From contig JADDOH010024928.1 of NCBI GenBank assembly GCA_016648135.1, forward strand, positions 62,001 through 126,000: a stretch of DNA of 64,000 nt. Reading direction: 5' to 3'. Position 1 is the first letter of the stretch. Each line of letters opens with the position of its first letter. The stretch comes from Agrypnia vestita (taxonomy: Eukaryota > Arthropoda > Insecta > Trichoptera > Phryganeidae). The notes below the pieces were generated by a model. It saw only the letters and a list, made by a program, of their open reading frames with translations, ran no database searches and was not told where the DNA came from. Below, piece after piece: positions 21,351-32,455 of the stretch. The translations under genes and the position numbers were made by a program.

Positions 21351-22102
21351 ATACGTGGCGTTATAGTTATGCCAAGTTACTGAGCACCAGTTAATGTTGA
21401 TGGCTGACAAAAACGTTGCCAAAGTAGGCAGATGATGTGTTCATTCTGCAGTGATTTTTTGAATGGTATTGCTATTACTACACGTGATTCCAATGAATTA
21501 TTCTCACTCTCTAGGCTATTCTAATTGACAGAGGTTAAACTGGTCGAAGCGGAACGAATTTATTAATAGTTTTAATCCGTTTCCTGCCCAAAAGCAGAAC
21601 GGAAATATGAAATAGATTTTTTCTGTTTAATTAAAAATAAATCGGACCATTATTAAAATATATCTATATTTATATTGGACACAAAATTCTTTATAACTTG
21701 GGAAGGGAACTAAGGGGTGTTGTTTTGTAAGGGTCTAAAGAGAAACTATAAGTAAATAAAATGAGATATTCTCAACTAATTGTCTGAAACGAACCGTTGT
21801 TGTGGTGGCCAACGTCGAAGGTCGAAGAGGAAAATAAGATTTCCACTCGTTGGACCTACCAAGTGGTACAGGCACTTCTCTGGTGACAGCGCTTAAATTT
21901 GCAGGAGGGAAAGATGAAGGAGAACAGTCAAGAGGGCGGATGGTCATGAGATCGATCAGACATGAAGGACTGACTTGGATGATGAAAGAATAAAAGTAAA
22001 GAGAAACAATTTCAATTTGGTCACGGGGCGTGACTTTGGGAGGCAAATGAAAACGCTGGAAATTAATTTAGTTTAATTGATTACTAAAGAAAGTCACGTA
22101 AC
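21351..22102. other. Possible internal part of an LTR element
   Basis: This lies downstream, in minus orientation, of the LTR at 22103-22670. A 103-codon minus frame (22046-21735, MPPKVTPRDQIEIVSL...) is open but I cannot match it to gag. No clear primer-binding site follows the LTR end. Confidence 0.25.
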
Positions 22103-22670
22103 TGTTGCGCCGTTCGTAATTAATAAATGTCTCTGTAATATTCCACACACTTATTATTGAACTGTTCCTTAATTTGTACTGTTTAACGCAACTTGTATCG
22201 CTTAGATCACTTCTGGTAAATTCCGTTCAATGATCGCTCATAGAAACTTCTCGCCCCGGTATCCCTTTATTTACTTTCGCTGTTATCACTGCTTGTGGTA
22301 GTATCACGTGTTGCGATATCACTGTCACGAATCAAAGGTTTTATTGCGGAAATGTCGCCTTGTTGTCGTCACGAACTGAATTCAGTGACTCCCCGTTGCG
22401 TGATTCCTTTTATAGATAAATTCCTAAGTCAGATTTGTATTAGAATTAGCGAGAGGCCCATGATCGTTCTAGACTTTACCAAAATATTTTTTTACCATGT
22501 AGTGGAATGTCACAGATTCTTCGAGAGGGAGAGAATGTGGTCACGCATGACTGACTCTGCGTTTCGTGCGTAATATTCGAGAATTTACGGTTACGGATAA
22601 CTGACCGTGCATTGTGTGACGTTGTTGTATTGTTTTCAGCATTCAGAAGATTAGTCGTCTCGCCACAACA
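22103..22670 (-). mobile_element. LTR of a retrotransposon, 568 bp
   Basis: On the minus strand the element begins TGTTGTGGCG and ends CGGCGCAACA, a 10-base near-perfect inverted pair with TG...CA. Inside are tataaaagg (about 22410), an Inr-like attcagttcgtg about 30 bases on, and aataaaacc (about 22340) as a poly(A) signal, giving a clean U3-R-U5 layout. The outer 4-bp flanks (taac and tttt) do not match, so it is either not a solo LTR or its duplication has decayed. No second LTR was found. Confidence 0.65.
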
Positions 22671-23295
22671 TTTTGGGTATGTTCAAAAGTTGTCATGAAC
22701 AAAATTAATAATTTTTTGTCCCCAGAAGAGATCGTCATCAATCAAGATATATTATAGATGTCTGAGAGAAGAATCCATTTTATATGATATGATGGTCCGG
22801 GTGTTTGCAGGGCTTACGACCTGACATTGGCAGACTTGAGTTTCACTTCACAACTGATCACTTTACACAATGTAACATTCACAGATTCCAGCCATATCGG
22901 CCACCAGCCACGGAGCAGTTGCAGTAATGTTGAGTAATAATTACTTTTCTTAGTAGTCAACTAGTTCGAGTTTTATGGGCGGTACATCAAAATGTATTGT
23001 ATTCCATAAAATAAGGCAATATACACATATGAACAGTCGAACCAATTTTCTGGATTTTTATCACTATTTATGTATTTTTTAGCAGAAATCAACAAATGTA
23101 ATATATCGCACCGATAGAAATGTCAAAACAATGACTAATTGTGCAGCTGTCGGTCGTTGGATTATAGATAAATTAATGTTTTCTCGAAAGTTCGACAACT
23201 GCCTATTCATTATAAAATTCATGTGGTCCATTCCAGAAACTTCTAGCATCTTCCAAACTTAGTGCAAAAGGTGTAAAATTGTTAAATATTCGTAA
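22671..23295. other. No recognised gene
   Basis: AT-rich flank between the LTR and the Harbinger-like element, with no ORF of note. Confidence 0.4.
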
Positions 23296-24071
23296 AGCTA
23301 CAGATACACATGCTTATTTAGTGGCACGTGAGCATGCGCAGTATCGACCTTCTTTAGGCCTTGCTTATTAGTGGCATGTGTGTACGCACATTGCTAGTAA
23401 TGAGCATGCCACTTAGTGGCATGCTCAAAAATCAACCGCCGGTTGATTTATAAGCATGCCACTGTCATTCACCATAGAGAAGGGGTATCTTTGGAGCATG
23501 TATGAACAGGCTTGCTTATTATGAGCATGCTTATGTCATTCGCGGGCTTCGCGGCTAGTATTATCAATGCGATCTTCTCAGTCCGCGACAGATGAAACAA
23601 ATATGGCGCGTTGGGGAGATGATAAAACATTACTTTTCGTGACTTATTATAGGAATCACGAATGTCTGTGGAATACTCGGTCACCGTTGTGTAAAAATAA
23701 TATAGTGAGAAATAATGTTTATGAAACTTTATTAATAGGCATGAATGATTCAAATCTTACAATAAAATTATAAAAACTAAAATAAAAAATGTGCGGATGG
23801 AAACTCGGGACCTTTTTTGATTTATTGGTTCACTTGAATTTTCTATTTCAGTTTGCAAAGTTTCCATTTTGAACAAGAGCGTCTCTATTGTATGACAAGA
23901 GCATGCCACTAATAAGCATGTGTGTTTGATTGCTAGCTTTGGGCATGCTTATTTATGAGCATGTCATTAATAAGCATGCCAGTAATGAGCAAGTGTGTAC
24001 AGTTGTTAGGGCATGCTTATTAGTGGCATGCTCATTAGCATGCCACTAAATAAGCATGTGTATCTGTACCT
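23296..24071 (+). mobile_element. Harbinger-like element, 776 bp, TAA target site, carrying a MADF-type ORF
   Basis: The termini agctacagatacac and gtgtatctgtacct form an inverted pair (one mismatch), continuing through 'atgcttatttagtggca' on both sides. TAA flanks both ends (23293-23295 and 24072-24074), the TWA target of PIF/Harbinger. The outer 200-250 bases on each side are arrays of GCATGC-centred units ('taataagcatgccact') in both orientations. The centre carries a truncated MADF-domain frame. No nuclease is present. Confidence 0.75.
23567..23773 (+). pseudogene. MADF (Myb/SANT-like) domain ORF fragment, 68 codons
   Basis: The peptide RWGDDKTLLFVTYYRNHECL, then WNTRSPLCKNN, has the start of a MADF DNA-binding domain: an aliphatic helix, YR-H-CLW, then P-KN and R---YE-L. 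In complete Harbinger elements a MADF/Myb-like protein is the second ORF that helps the nuclease bind DNA. Here only about two thirds of one domain remains, ending in AT-rich sequence. The upstream in-frame start at 23567 is not certain. It may be an exon remnant. Confidence 0.6.
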
Positions 24072-24570
24072 TAATTGTTTCCGATTACTACACATCTCGT
24101 AACATTATCATAAATTTACAACATTGTTATTTTTTTAGGAAAAAAAAATGAAAATTATTTTCAAATTGCTCACATTTGTACCAAAAAAATAATTTTTCGG
24201 TAAACTACATTATAAACTTTATAACATTTAACAAGAAAATAATTAACGATTTCATTTCAGTCAACTTCTGGCAATACGATCATATCCAACAGCTGAGCGC
24301 GTCGCGGTAAAGAACTTTTACTTATAACTCCACCATTTTTAAATTTTCGAAATAATTTATTTATAAAAAATATTAACCAATGTATGCCGCAAACATCGAT
24401 ACTAAAACGATTTTCGTACGTGCAATAATCACGTCATTTAAAAAAAAATTAATGTTTTTTTAATGCCTTAATGTTGTTTTAAAACAGCTAATGTAATTTG
24501 CTGTACATAATGACAATACGTTGCAGCAATTGAATTGTAATTATGATCCTTATATAATACATACTTTATA
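24072..24570. other. Upstream flank of the DUF1091 gene
   Basis: Mostly AT-rich. At 24261-24308, 'catttcag' is followed by 46 bases and then gcg|gtaaag, a splice-like pair. An open reading QLLAIRSYPTAERVAVKNFY runs across it. No partner exons were found. Confidence 0.3.
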
Positions 24571-24582
24571 TAAAACCATTAG
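24571..24582 (+). promoter_or_regulatory. TATA box of the DUF1091 gene
   Basis: tatataaaac lies about 65 bases upstream of the ATG at 24645, leaving room for a start site near 24602 and a 40-base leader. The position fits a focused promoter. The assignment is inferred. Confidence 0.45.
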
Positions 24583-24644
24583 TTGCTGTATTTTAATTTT
24601 ATTTCATTTAAAATATTAATCAAGAATAGTAGTTGAGACTCAAA

Positions 24645-27600
24645 ATGCTGAAATATTCGCTTTATTTATTATTGTTCTACACTTCATGCTGTCTGTCTTC
24701 TGAAACGGTTAGATTAATATATTTTTTGATATCTAATTTAGAAAATGCACAATTGATCATAAAGCCTTTCTCTTTTTTCTATATTTAAAAACATTGTGAA
24801 CATTTTTGCAAACAGTGTAACATTTTCCGCGTGAAATTTAGGTATGGTCCAAGATTGCCACTCATTAATTTCAGTGAGTATGCTTCTCGGTTGACTTCAC
24901 CGATGTATTCTGTCATATTTTTAGGGTATCGTATTATTATTAGGGTTTGATATTATTATCATATTATTCATATTATTTTCAACAGGACTAACTCGGTTGT
25001 CTCTTAAATTTTGCTGGATCGCCGACTCGACCACCACTTAGCAATTGAAGACCCCATGGCAAGAAGTTTTTAACTAACATTTGTGTCAAAAATGAGTTAA
25101 TAAGTCGTCTAAACTAAATATTGTACGCTCTTTCCATTGGAAATAAATTCAGAACTTGAAAATAATTAGAACATATTCAAATCATAGGGATAAACATGTA
25201 AACTACACTTTTTCATAAAAATGAAATAAGTTACTAATGGGAAGAACATGTTATTTTCAATAATAACAAGTTCATGCCATTATTCTGAAATTAACACGTT
25301 CTTGTCTTGAAATTAACATGTCAGTCCATTCAATCAGTCAATTCAATTCAATCGGGATCAGTATTTGAATATTTGATCACCTCTAATAAAAAAAAATTAC
25401 CCACCCGTCACCATGATGGCTGACAAATTATTTAAAATCAAAGAACTACGCCAGGATCTAAAATTGCAGTATAACACAATGGAAACAGGGTTAATTTTAA
25501 AAAAGGGATTCGCTGGATACGAGTGGAGGAATTTTGAAAATATAAATATCGGGAATCTCTTTCTGAGGAAGATTGAGAATGAGAAGGAAGGAAGTTGACC
25601 TTCTCAGAAAAAAGGATTAGAAAATTGTCAAATTGATGTCGTCAAATTGAATGATATTCAAAAGCTTTTGCCATAAGTGGATAAAGTTCCTCGTATTTTT
25701 TTTAACAATTTAAGAAGAAAACTTTAACTGTGTATTTAAAAAAAATAGGTTAAATTTTAAAAATATATGCAAATATGTTATTTTTTTAATTTGGGAAAGT
25801 AAAATAAATAATATAGCACACTATACACACTATACAATAATATACACTGCATGAAGTTGTAAACTAGTTTTTTTTAGGAAAAATTAGTAAATTTTTATTT
25901 TTTGTGAATAAATGCATTTTTTCTACATTGTAAATACTTTTTTGATATTTTATTAATATTAATATTTAAAAATTAATCTCGAATATGCAATAAAACATAT
26001 TTTTCAAAAGTGAAATGAAAATGTCTAATTATCTCAAAATGACTTGACACGAACAAGAACGTCAATTTTTTTAGTTATTTTTCATGGATTCTTTCTGGTG
26101 TTTTTAACTGTTTCTATAGTATAGCTTTCATTTCCGTTTTCTTCTGCGACTAATCTCTTTAGCCTGGTTTGATTATTAACTTTAATTCTTTATTTCAATC
26201 TAAATATCTCATTTCAGACACACAGGTTGCTGACCATCGAGAGAGTCGAGGTGTATTATTCAGATCCCGAATATGTAACCAACATTTCAGTGAGCGTGAG
26301 GAGACTGAACAGGGCTTCTACCTACAAATGTAATTTCTCTGGTAACGCGATTTATCCTTTTTACAATAATGTGACTGTAAGTTGGTATTGTATTTTTTGA
26401 CATATTTTTCATGCTCATAAATATTCACTCGATTCATAGAATATCGAATATACCTAGTATTTAATTTTACAGGTTTTGAAATTTTACCAATAGAACTATA
26501 AGGTTGTTCGTAATTCGTAAAGTAATTTCGTTTTTTACTCTCTTTCTTTTAACTCGTGGCGTCTGCTTGCCTTCTTGTCTGACGAAAAAACTTTGGATCG
26601 ATTTTTAACCCTTTTCCCGTGATCCAATCGAGCTAAAACTTTGCAGGCAGACTCGTGGCGACGATGAAAATGATCTAACAAATTTTAGTTCAAAAAAATT
26701 TAATAATTATTGTATAATTTCGGATTTTTCTGAATTTTTATGGTTTTTTCAAATTGGAAACCATACAAACCCATAACCGATATGATTTTAAAAAACGTGA
26801 AACCATTAAAATTACAAATATAGGTACACTCACTTAAAAAATATCAACATCCATACCAGGTTTAAATCAAAACAACAACTTTATTTTCCATTTGAACCGC
26901 AGTTTGCAAGAAAAGTTTGATTACTACCAACAGCGGACTGATGACGTCACGGAATATTTAAAATTTGAATTACTCCGTCGATGTTATAGGTACTTCACTA
27001 CATTTTTCTACACTACACTAATTTCGAAAATTTATGACAATTGGTTCACAGATGACAGGACCTTTCGGTTCTTATGAAGAAATCGAATAATAATTTTTTT
27101 CTTTTAGATTTCTGCTTAGTTTTGAAAAATTCTACATTACTCAAATCTGATTCTGACTATTTTAAATCATTTGACGCTGGAAATTCATAAGGTTCGATAG
27201 TGATGATAATTGAATCTATCAAAATCTTGATTAAATTGACTGACAAATGTTTTTAGAATTTAATCTTCAAAGCATGAAGTGTCCTATGAAAGCTCAAAAC
27301 ATCTGACATTTTAGAAATATATTAAATTCCTGTAAGTTTAGTGTTATATTATGTGTTTTGATTTGTCTTTAATTGTTGTTATATTTAACAAAGAAAGGGA
27401 GTATAATAAAAGCTTGGTTTTTATGGGTTAGTTTTTTCTAACAGATGATTATGTTGAAATTTTCACGGCTTATTCACACTTAAACCACATAGTCATTATA
27501 TATTTTGACAGCTGATATAGCAAGACTTGTTTGTGAAAAATTTTGTGTGTTTCTGTGCATAGATTTTTGTTTGGCGCCCTATCAAATATGAAGTGTCGAA

Positions 27601-30600
27601 AGCGGCATTATTTTTCCATTCATTTTTTAATCGAATCATCACTAGGGACCAAAAATGGGTTGTTTAAAACAACGTTAAACGTAAGAGAGCATGGAGTAAA
27701 AATATGAACCGACTCAAAGCACAATGGAAGCCAAGATTCATAAAAAATGCTGTCTGCTTGGTGAGATTTCAACGCAATCGTTTTATTTGAGCTCCTACTG
27801 GATAATACCACGATCAATTCTAATGTGTACTGTCGTCGACTGGACAGATTGAATGATTCACTTAAACAGAACAGGACAGGATTGGTCAATAGAGAAGGTA
27901 TAGGGTTCCACCAAGGTAATGCGAGACCTCATACAAGTTTAGCAACTCGTCAAAAGCTTTTACAGTTTGGATGGAGTGTATAACCACACCCACCATATTT
28001 TCCAGATCTGGCACCTTCTGATTATTACTTGTTCCGGTCTCTAAAAAAATATTTAGATGGTCAAACATTTACTTCAGATGAGGACATCAGAAATGCCTTA
28101 AATCAGTGTTTTGCCAGCAAAGATCAGAATTTTTATGAGCGTGGAATCATGATACTGCCAAAAAGATAGCATAAAGTATTGGACCAAAAAAGTGAATAAA
28201 TAATAAAATAAAATATTAACACACTATAAGAAAATCGTCTTTCATTATAACCAATAAAATGAAATTACTTTCCGATCAACCCAATAGTATTTAAAGTCCA
28301 TCCGTTTTAGAGAATGGGAGCGAAAACGAACATGTTTCTTCTTTCTTTTTTCTTTGTTGAAAGACAAAGGCTTTCCCTAAAATAAATTAATATTTTACTC
28401 GAAATTATGTACTGCACAAGGTCGACTCAAATTGTAGACACTGGCAGATAGTCCACGAAGAATATAGTTTAAAATAAGTATTTCGAAATTGATTCAGAAT
28501 ATAAATCCCAAAAGAAAGAATATACCCGTCTTTATGACTGATGATAACTTCGGAGTACTGTTTGAATTTGTTTAATCCGAATGAGTTTCTGCGAAATTTG
28601 TGCGAACAGTGGACCTCGACTAGCGAACCTGCTAAAACGGTGACAACGGCTCCATCCTCTGGAAGTTAACTAAGTGAAGAAGAGAATAACAATCACATGT
28701 CTTTCCCTTTCCCTTCCCCTGCTCTCACGTTGTCCAGCATAGCATTCTTCGTAATCCCTCCCCTACCCCCTTGATCAGACCACGTGGTTCACGGACACTC
28801 CCTAACGTAACCATCAGCTCCAGTCTCTAACTAACCAACTATTTCATCCATGATAATAATTTCAGATAAAACTGATATCATATGAATTCAAGGACAACCA
28901 GTACAAGGAGAGTTTCATAAGATTGTCCGATAAAATCTGCGATGTCTTCCAGAAACCTGTTATTTGGATGGGATTCCAACCTATCCTGGCTCACAGCAAC
29001 CTCGCTTCTAAATGTCCAATAGTAAAACCAACATCTATTATGTGAAATAAATTAACAAATATAAAGGGAACCCATAAATTTATACACATTTAACAGTTAT
29101 CTCTGAACTTTTGGGAAAATTAATCGAATTACGGCAAAGATATGTAGTATGACGTTGTCTCAGATGATGTCTTTGCGCATTTGAATGCCAGCATCACCAC
29201 CTAATAGAAAGGACCCTCAAACAAAGTGGCGAGTGTACGATTGTTGTTCGAGGAGCGCATGATATTTTTTTTGTTTTTAATTTTGATAATGTTGTTGAAA
29301 TACAACTACAATTAAGGTGTAAATTAACAACAGAGCCACTAATACGCCTGAGTGTTGCATATATTCATGATAAATTTGAAACCATGTTACCATGTGTAAT
29401 GTGTACAAAGGACCAAATAAAAACGGCATACGCTTCAATCCCACTGGACACTTAGGCCAACGCTGTTCAAGCGTTAGTTTGTCAAAATCAAGTCCATCGG
29501 TAACTAATTGTCTTAATTTTTTAACGATAGTTTTTTTTGGGTCGCAATTCTAAGATTGGTCTCCAACAAGCACTCGCTTTCTCCACTCCTCTCTGTCACC
29601 TGCCAGCCTCTTCATTTTTGGTAGGTGCTACAGCACACATCTCCGATAATCTGCTCTACGCCGCTTGATCTCGGGCGGCCTCAACGAGTGTTGCCTTCAA
29701 CATTTCCCTCGACGATGGTAAAAAGCAAGCCCGGATTATTATGGCCTATTCAAATTACTCGTTGTTGGGCGATTCTGTTTAGGAGTCGCTTCTTTTCTCC
29801 CACCCTGCTCAACACCTCGTTTCGGATATGTACTGACCAATGGATCCTCGCCATGCGCCTGTAGCACCACATCTCAAAGTCCGCTAACCTCCCGAACATG
29901 GTCTGGCCGATGGTCCATGTTTCGCTGCCATACATCAGCACTCTCCATACAAGAGTTTTAATCAAGTTGTCCCTAACTTTTAAATCAATGTTGGGGGATT
30001 CAAGGATCTTGGATTTTTTGTTGAAGGCGACTCTTGCTTATTGTATTCTGCTTATGATGTCTGCCTCTGAGCGACCATCTTGGGAAATTCTGCTACCTAA
30101 ATATATGAATTCTTTCACTTGTTTGATAGCGACGCCACTCAAAACAACCTCTTGTCCTCCAACAACCATGTCCTTTGTTTTGTCTTTATTTATTTTCATG
30201 TTGCATTTATCTGCCAAAACATTTTCCATCTTTCTCAGAGCCACGTTCAATTCTTGTTACGACTCCGCAAGCAGTAAGGTAACGATAGTACTTGTTGTAA
30301 ATGAAAGTGACTTAAATTGATATTTGTCTTCATTTAATCACAAAGTTTAATTTAGGTTTTTCTTTCATTGAAATGTGTTTTTTTTTTGGGCCACCTCTGT
30401 ATATAGAATCTGTTTTTACAATTAATCAAATGAAACAAAATCAGCAACTCATTTAAAAACGAGTTATTATTTTATGAAATACCTGTATATACTGCAGATT
30501 AACTGAGATATTTTTTATTTTTACAGGTTGGCTACATTCACGCAGAAAATATTGAATACAATTCTGCTGACATTCCTTTTAATTTCCCTGTTTCAAGGTG

Positions 30601-30718
30601 GCGATTTAATAATTCTTTGGTTCATTCGTCTTCGAATAAAATGATTCTTGGGTTCAGTACCGCTTTTAATTTTCAAGTGTACAAAACTCGTAACAAGGAC
30701 AAGCAAGTCAAACATTGA
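24645..30718 (+). CDS. Secreted DUF1091-family protein, four exons, 189 aa
   Basis: Exons are 24645-24707, 26218-26376, 28866-29021 and 30527-30718 (stop TGA). Every junction is phase 0 with GT-AG borders (g|gttaga; cag|aca; t|gtaagt; cag|ata; a|gtaaaa; cag|gtt). Residues 1-20 (MLKYSLYLLLFYTSCCLSSE) form a signal peptide. The mature protein has Cys59, Cys99 and Cys124 and N-glycosylation sites at Asn43, Asn60 and Asn72, plus one at NNS in exon 4. The pattern C-N-F, a mid helix ending in ICDVF, then SKCPI-GYIHAENI, and a C-terminal SRWRFN---S strand block, matches PF06477 (DUF1091), and the length is normal. Function is unknown. Family members are small secreted insect proteins, some of them linked to chemosensory organs. 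Introns 2 and 3 contain a dispersed repeat, a mariner fossil and a LINE. The exon frames are intact, so it is probably expressed. Confidence 0.78.
26532..27430 (-). mobile_element. Dispersed repeat R, copy 1 (intron 2)
   Basis: One of four related copies (also at 47.8, 53.5 and 55.8 kb). Shared marks are 'gggagtataataaaa' at one end, 'tttactctctttcttttaac' at the other, and an inverted pair 'actcgtggcgtctgcttgcc' / 'ggcagactcgtggcgacgat' around a conserved 'gatccaatcgagctaaaact' core. It is non-coding and probably a non-autonomous DNA transposon. This is the longest copy. Confidence 0.7.
27600..28284 (+). pseudogene. Fossil mariner transposase (intron 2), 5'-truncated
   Basis: Plus-strand peptides include FHQGNARPHTSLATRQKLLQ, HPPYFPDLAPSDYYLFRSLK and FYERGIMILPKR. 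The second catalytic Asp of the HQDNARPH motif is replaced by Gly (ggt), and an in-frame stop follows (SV*PHPPY). The 3' terminus ...gatcaacccaa (28284), followed by TA, is a mariner TIR, but no matching 5' TIR was found. It is a different and much older lineage than the element at 10.6 kb. Confidence 0.85.
28285..28865. other. Intron 2, 3' part
   Basis: Contains a C-rich stretch (28700-28770, 'ccctttcccttcccctgctc') of unknown origin, then the acceptor attataatttcag-type tract before exon 3. Confidence 0.4.
29545..30275 (-). pseudogene. LINE RT fragment (RTE-like) in intron 3
   Basis: The minus strand gives NVALRKMENVLADKCNMKIN, KDMVVGG, VKEFIYLGSRISQDGRSEAD, then LMYGSETWTI, FEMWCYRRMARIHWS and a tail KRLAGDREEWRKRV. 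These are the RT thumb and connection domains in correct order with frame breaks between them. The RT palm is missing. The orientation is opposite to the host gene. Confidence 0.82.
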
Positions 30719-30741
30719 CTTTGAAAAAAAGTTTTCGGGAA

Positions 30742-30779
30742 CAATTAAATCTTTATTATTAACAATAAAGATTTAATTG
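30742..30779 (+). terminator. Poly(A) signal inside a perfect 16-bp hairpin
   Basis: AATAAA (30764-30769) lies 46 bases after the stop codon. It opens the right arm of a perfect inverted repeat, CAATTAAATCTTTATT / AATAAAGATTTAATTG (30742-30757 with 30764-30779, 6-base loop). This is the likely 3' end of the DUF1091 transcript. Confidence 0.5.
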
Positions 30780-31492
30780 TTTTTATTTTAATTTATTATT
30801 AATAAATATCTGTGGGCGAAAGGAACAACCGAATGAGTAAATAAAATTGAGTTTGTGTTAAGTGTTCAGAGTTGTTCTTTAGATACATATATAGCAAGGA
30901 AAAATTATAAGAGTCATAAAATAAAATAAAATGCGACTATTTTTTAATTTTTTGAAAAAGGACAATTGGCATAATTAATTAATTCTTTGAAAAATTTGGC
31001 AAGAAACAAAAGGTTCAACGTTCTTGAGAAAAAGCAACACTTCTGGTGCAATACTAAGATAAAAATAACATATATTTTATGAGATATTTCATAAACAAAC
31101 TAAATTTCAAAATTTTGTTTTGACTCTCCCAGTGTCTTTTGTTAATCAATGTTTTTATATTCACTGTTTAATTTCTTACAAAGAATAATATTTTTGTATC
31201 ATATTTTTGATTTCTTTTTCAAGGTCATTTAGAACCAAACACATATTTTTTAATTTTCAAAATATTGTGTATAAACGATTTTGCGGTCAAAATTGGTTTT
31301 TAAATATTTTTACAAATTTTTCTTAACTTTTTGTAGAATTCTTAACATTTTTAATTTTTACTATAATTATTTTTATATGTCTAGTAAATTGCTACCGTTT
31401 TTTTTCATATTGATAATCGTATGAATACCGTTATATATAAAAATAAATAAATAATTATTTGTTGTGTTCAAATTGTGTTGAGTTATCTTGAG
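30780..31492. other. AT-rich, nothing recognised
   Basis: No ORF or repeat family was recognised between the DUF1091 gene and the SINE. Confidence 0.5.
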
Positions 31493-31665
31493 TAGCTTGT
31501 TGGTGTAGTGGTCATGACGCTCGCCTAGTGATCTGGTGGTCGGTGGTTCAAGCTCCATTCTAGGATACCAGCAAGATAGTCCCATTTTCATAGTACAGGT
31601 TTTTGGCTTATTTTGAGAATAGTAAGAATATTTATGCGACACGTATTCCGTGTTCACATTTTTAC
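31493..31665 (+). mobile_element. tRNA-derived SINE family 1, full length
   Basis: Reads 'gcttgttggtgtagtggtca' (A box 31501-31511), then ggttcaagctcc (B box 31545-31556), then the body to 'gacacgtattccgtgttcac' and 'tttttacttaaa'. The boxes match the pol III internal promoter consensus, so this copy could be transcribed. Confidence 0.88.
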
Positions 31666-32455
31666 TTAAAAAATGTAATTCCAGACGTAAAAACCAGAAA
31701 ATAACTTTATTTTTTTAATTTAATTTTTTTTAATTGAATTATTAATATATACATCACAATTACAAAACGGGATTGAAAAATACAAAAATATATTTAGAAC
31801 ATTAATATATTTTTGTATTAGAACATTAAAATAGTTAGAACATTAAAACAAACAACAATATTAAAAAATTAAATACTAGTAGTCCCAGACAGCAATTGTA
31901 TGTCGGTACATATAAGGGAACTAAATAAAATAAATAAAATTTATAAATCATTGGCAAACATAAATATTAATTGAAAAATCCATGTGGTATGGATGCTTTA
32001 AGCACCTTTCTAATTCTATTGTATTGATAATTTTGTAGAAACATCCAAGCGGGTTGAACGTTTTCTACGCCTCGGGTAGTACGCTTTGTGGAAAGAATCG
32101 GACATTTTGTAAAAAGAATCCAACCTCATATCTTCGTAAATAAAAGTTTTTTTCTTATACAAGTAATTACATAAAAAAACAATAGAAATATCTTTACAGT
32201 GAACTTTTTTTTAAATATATGCAATAATTAACGCATTAGGTATTTTTAGAAGACATTTTCTCAATTTCATGTTTTTTGGGTTGGCCGCTTTCTGCGTAAT
32301 CCATAGTCATCCATCCATCCATAATCCATGACATAGGGTAGTGGACAATTGGACATATCTACCATTGAAAGATTCATAACTACGTGAAATTTCAGAGCGG
32401 GCTGTCCGTAGAACATGAGTTGAATAATACCTACTACACTATAATGTATGAGTAA
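31666..32455. other. AT-rich, nothing recognised
   Basis: Contains runs such as attagaacattaaaat. There is no coding signal. Confidence 0.5.

Noticed and set aside
23300..24060. GCATGC repeats as a CRISPR or satellite array
   Set aside because: Units are irregular, in both orientations, and confined to the arms of a TAA-flanked transposon.
25413..25598. 61-codon ORF with good start context (caccatgatggct) in intron 1
   Set aside because: No family resemblance, it lies within an intron, and its length is within chance for AT-rich DNA. It was not promoted to a gene.
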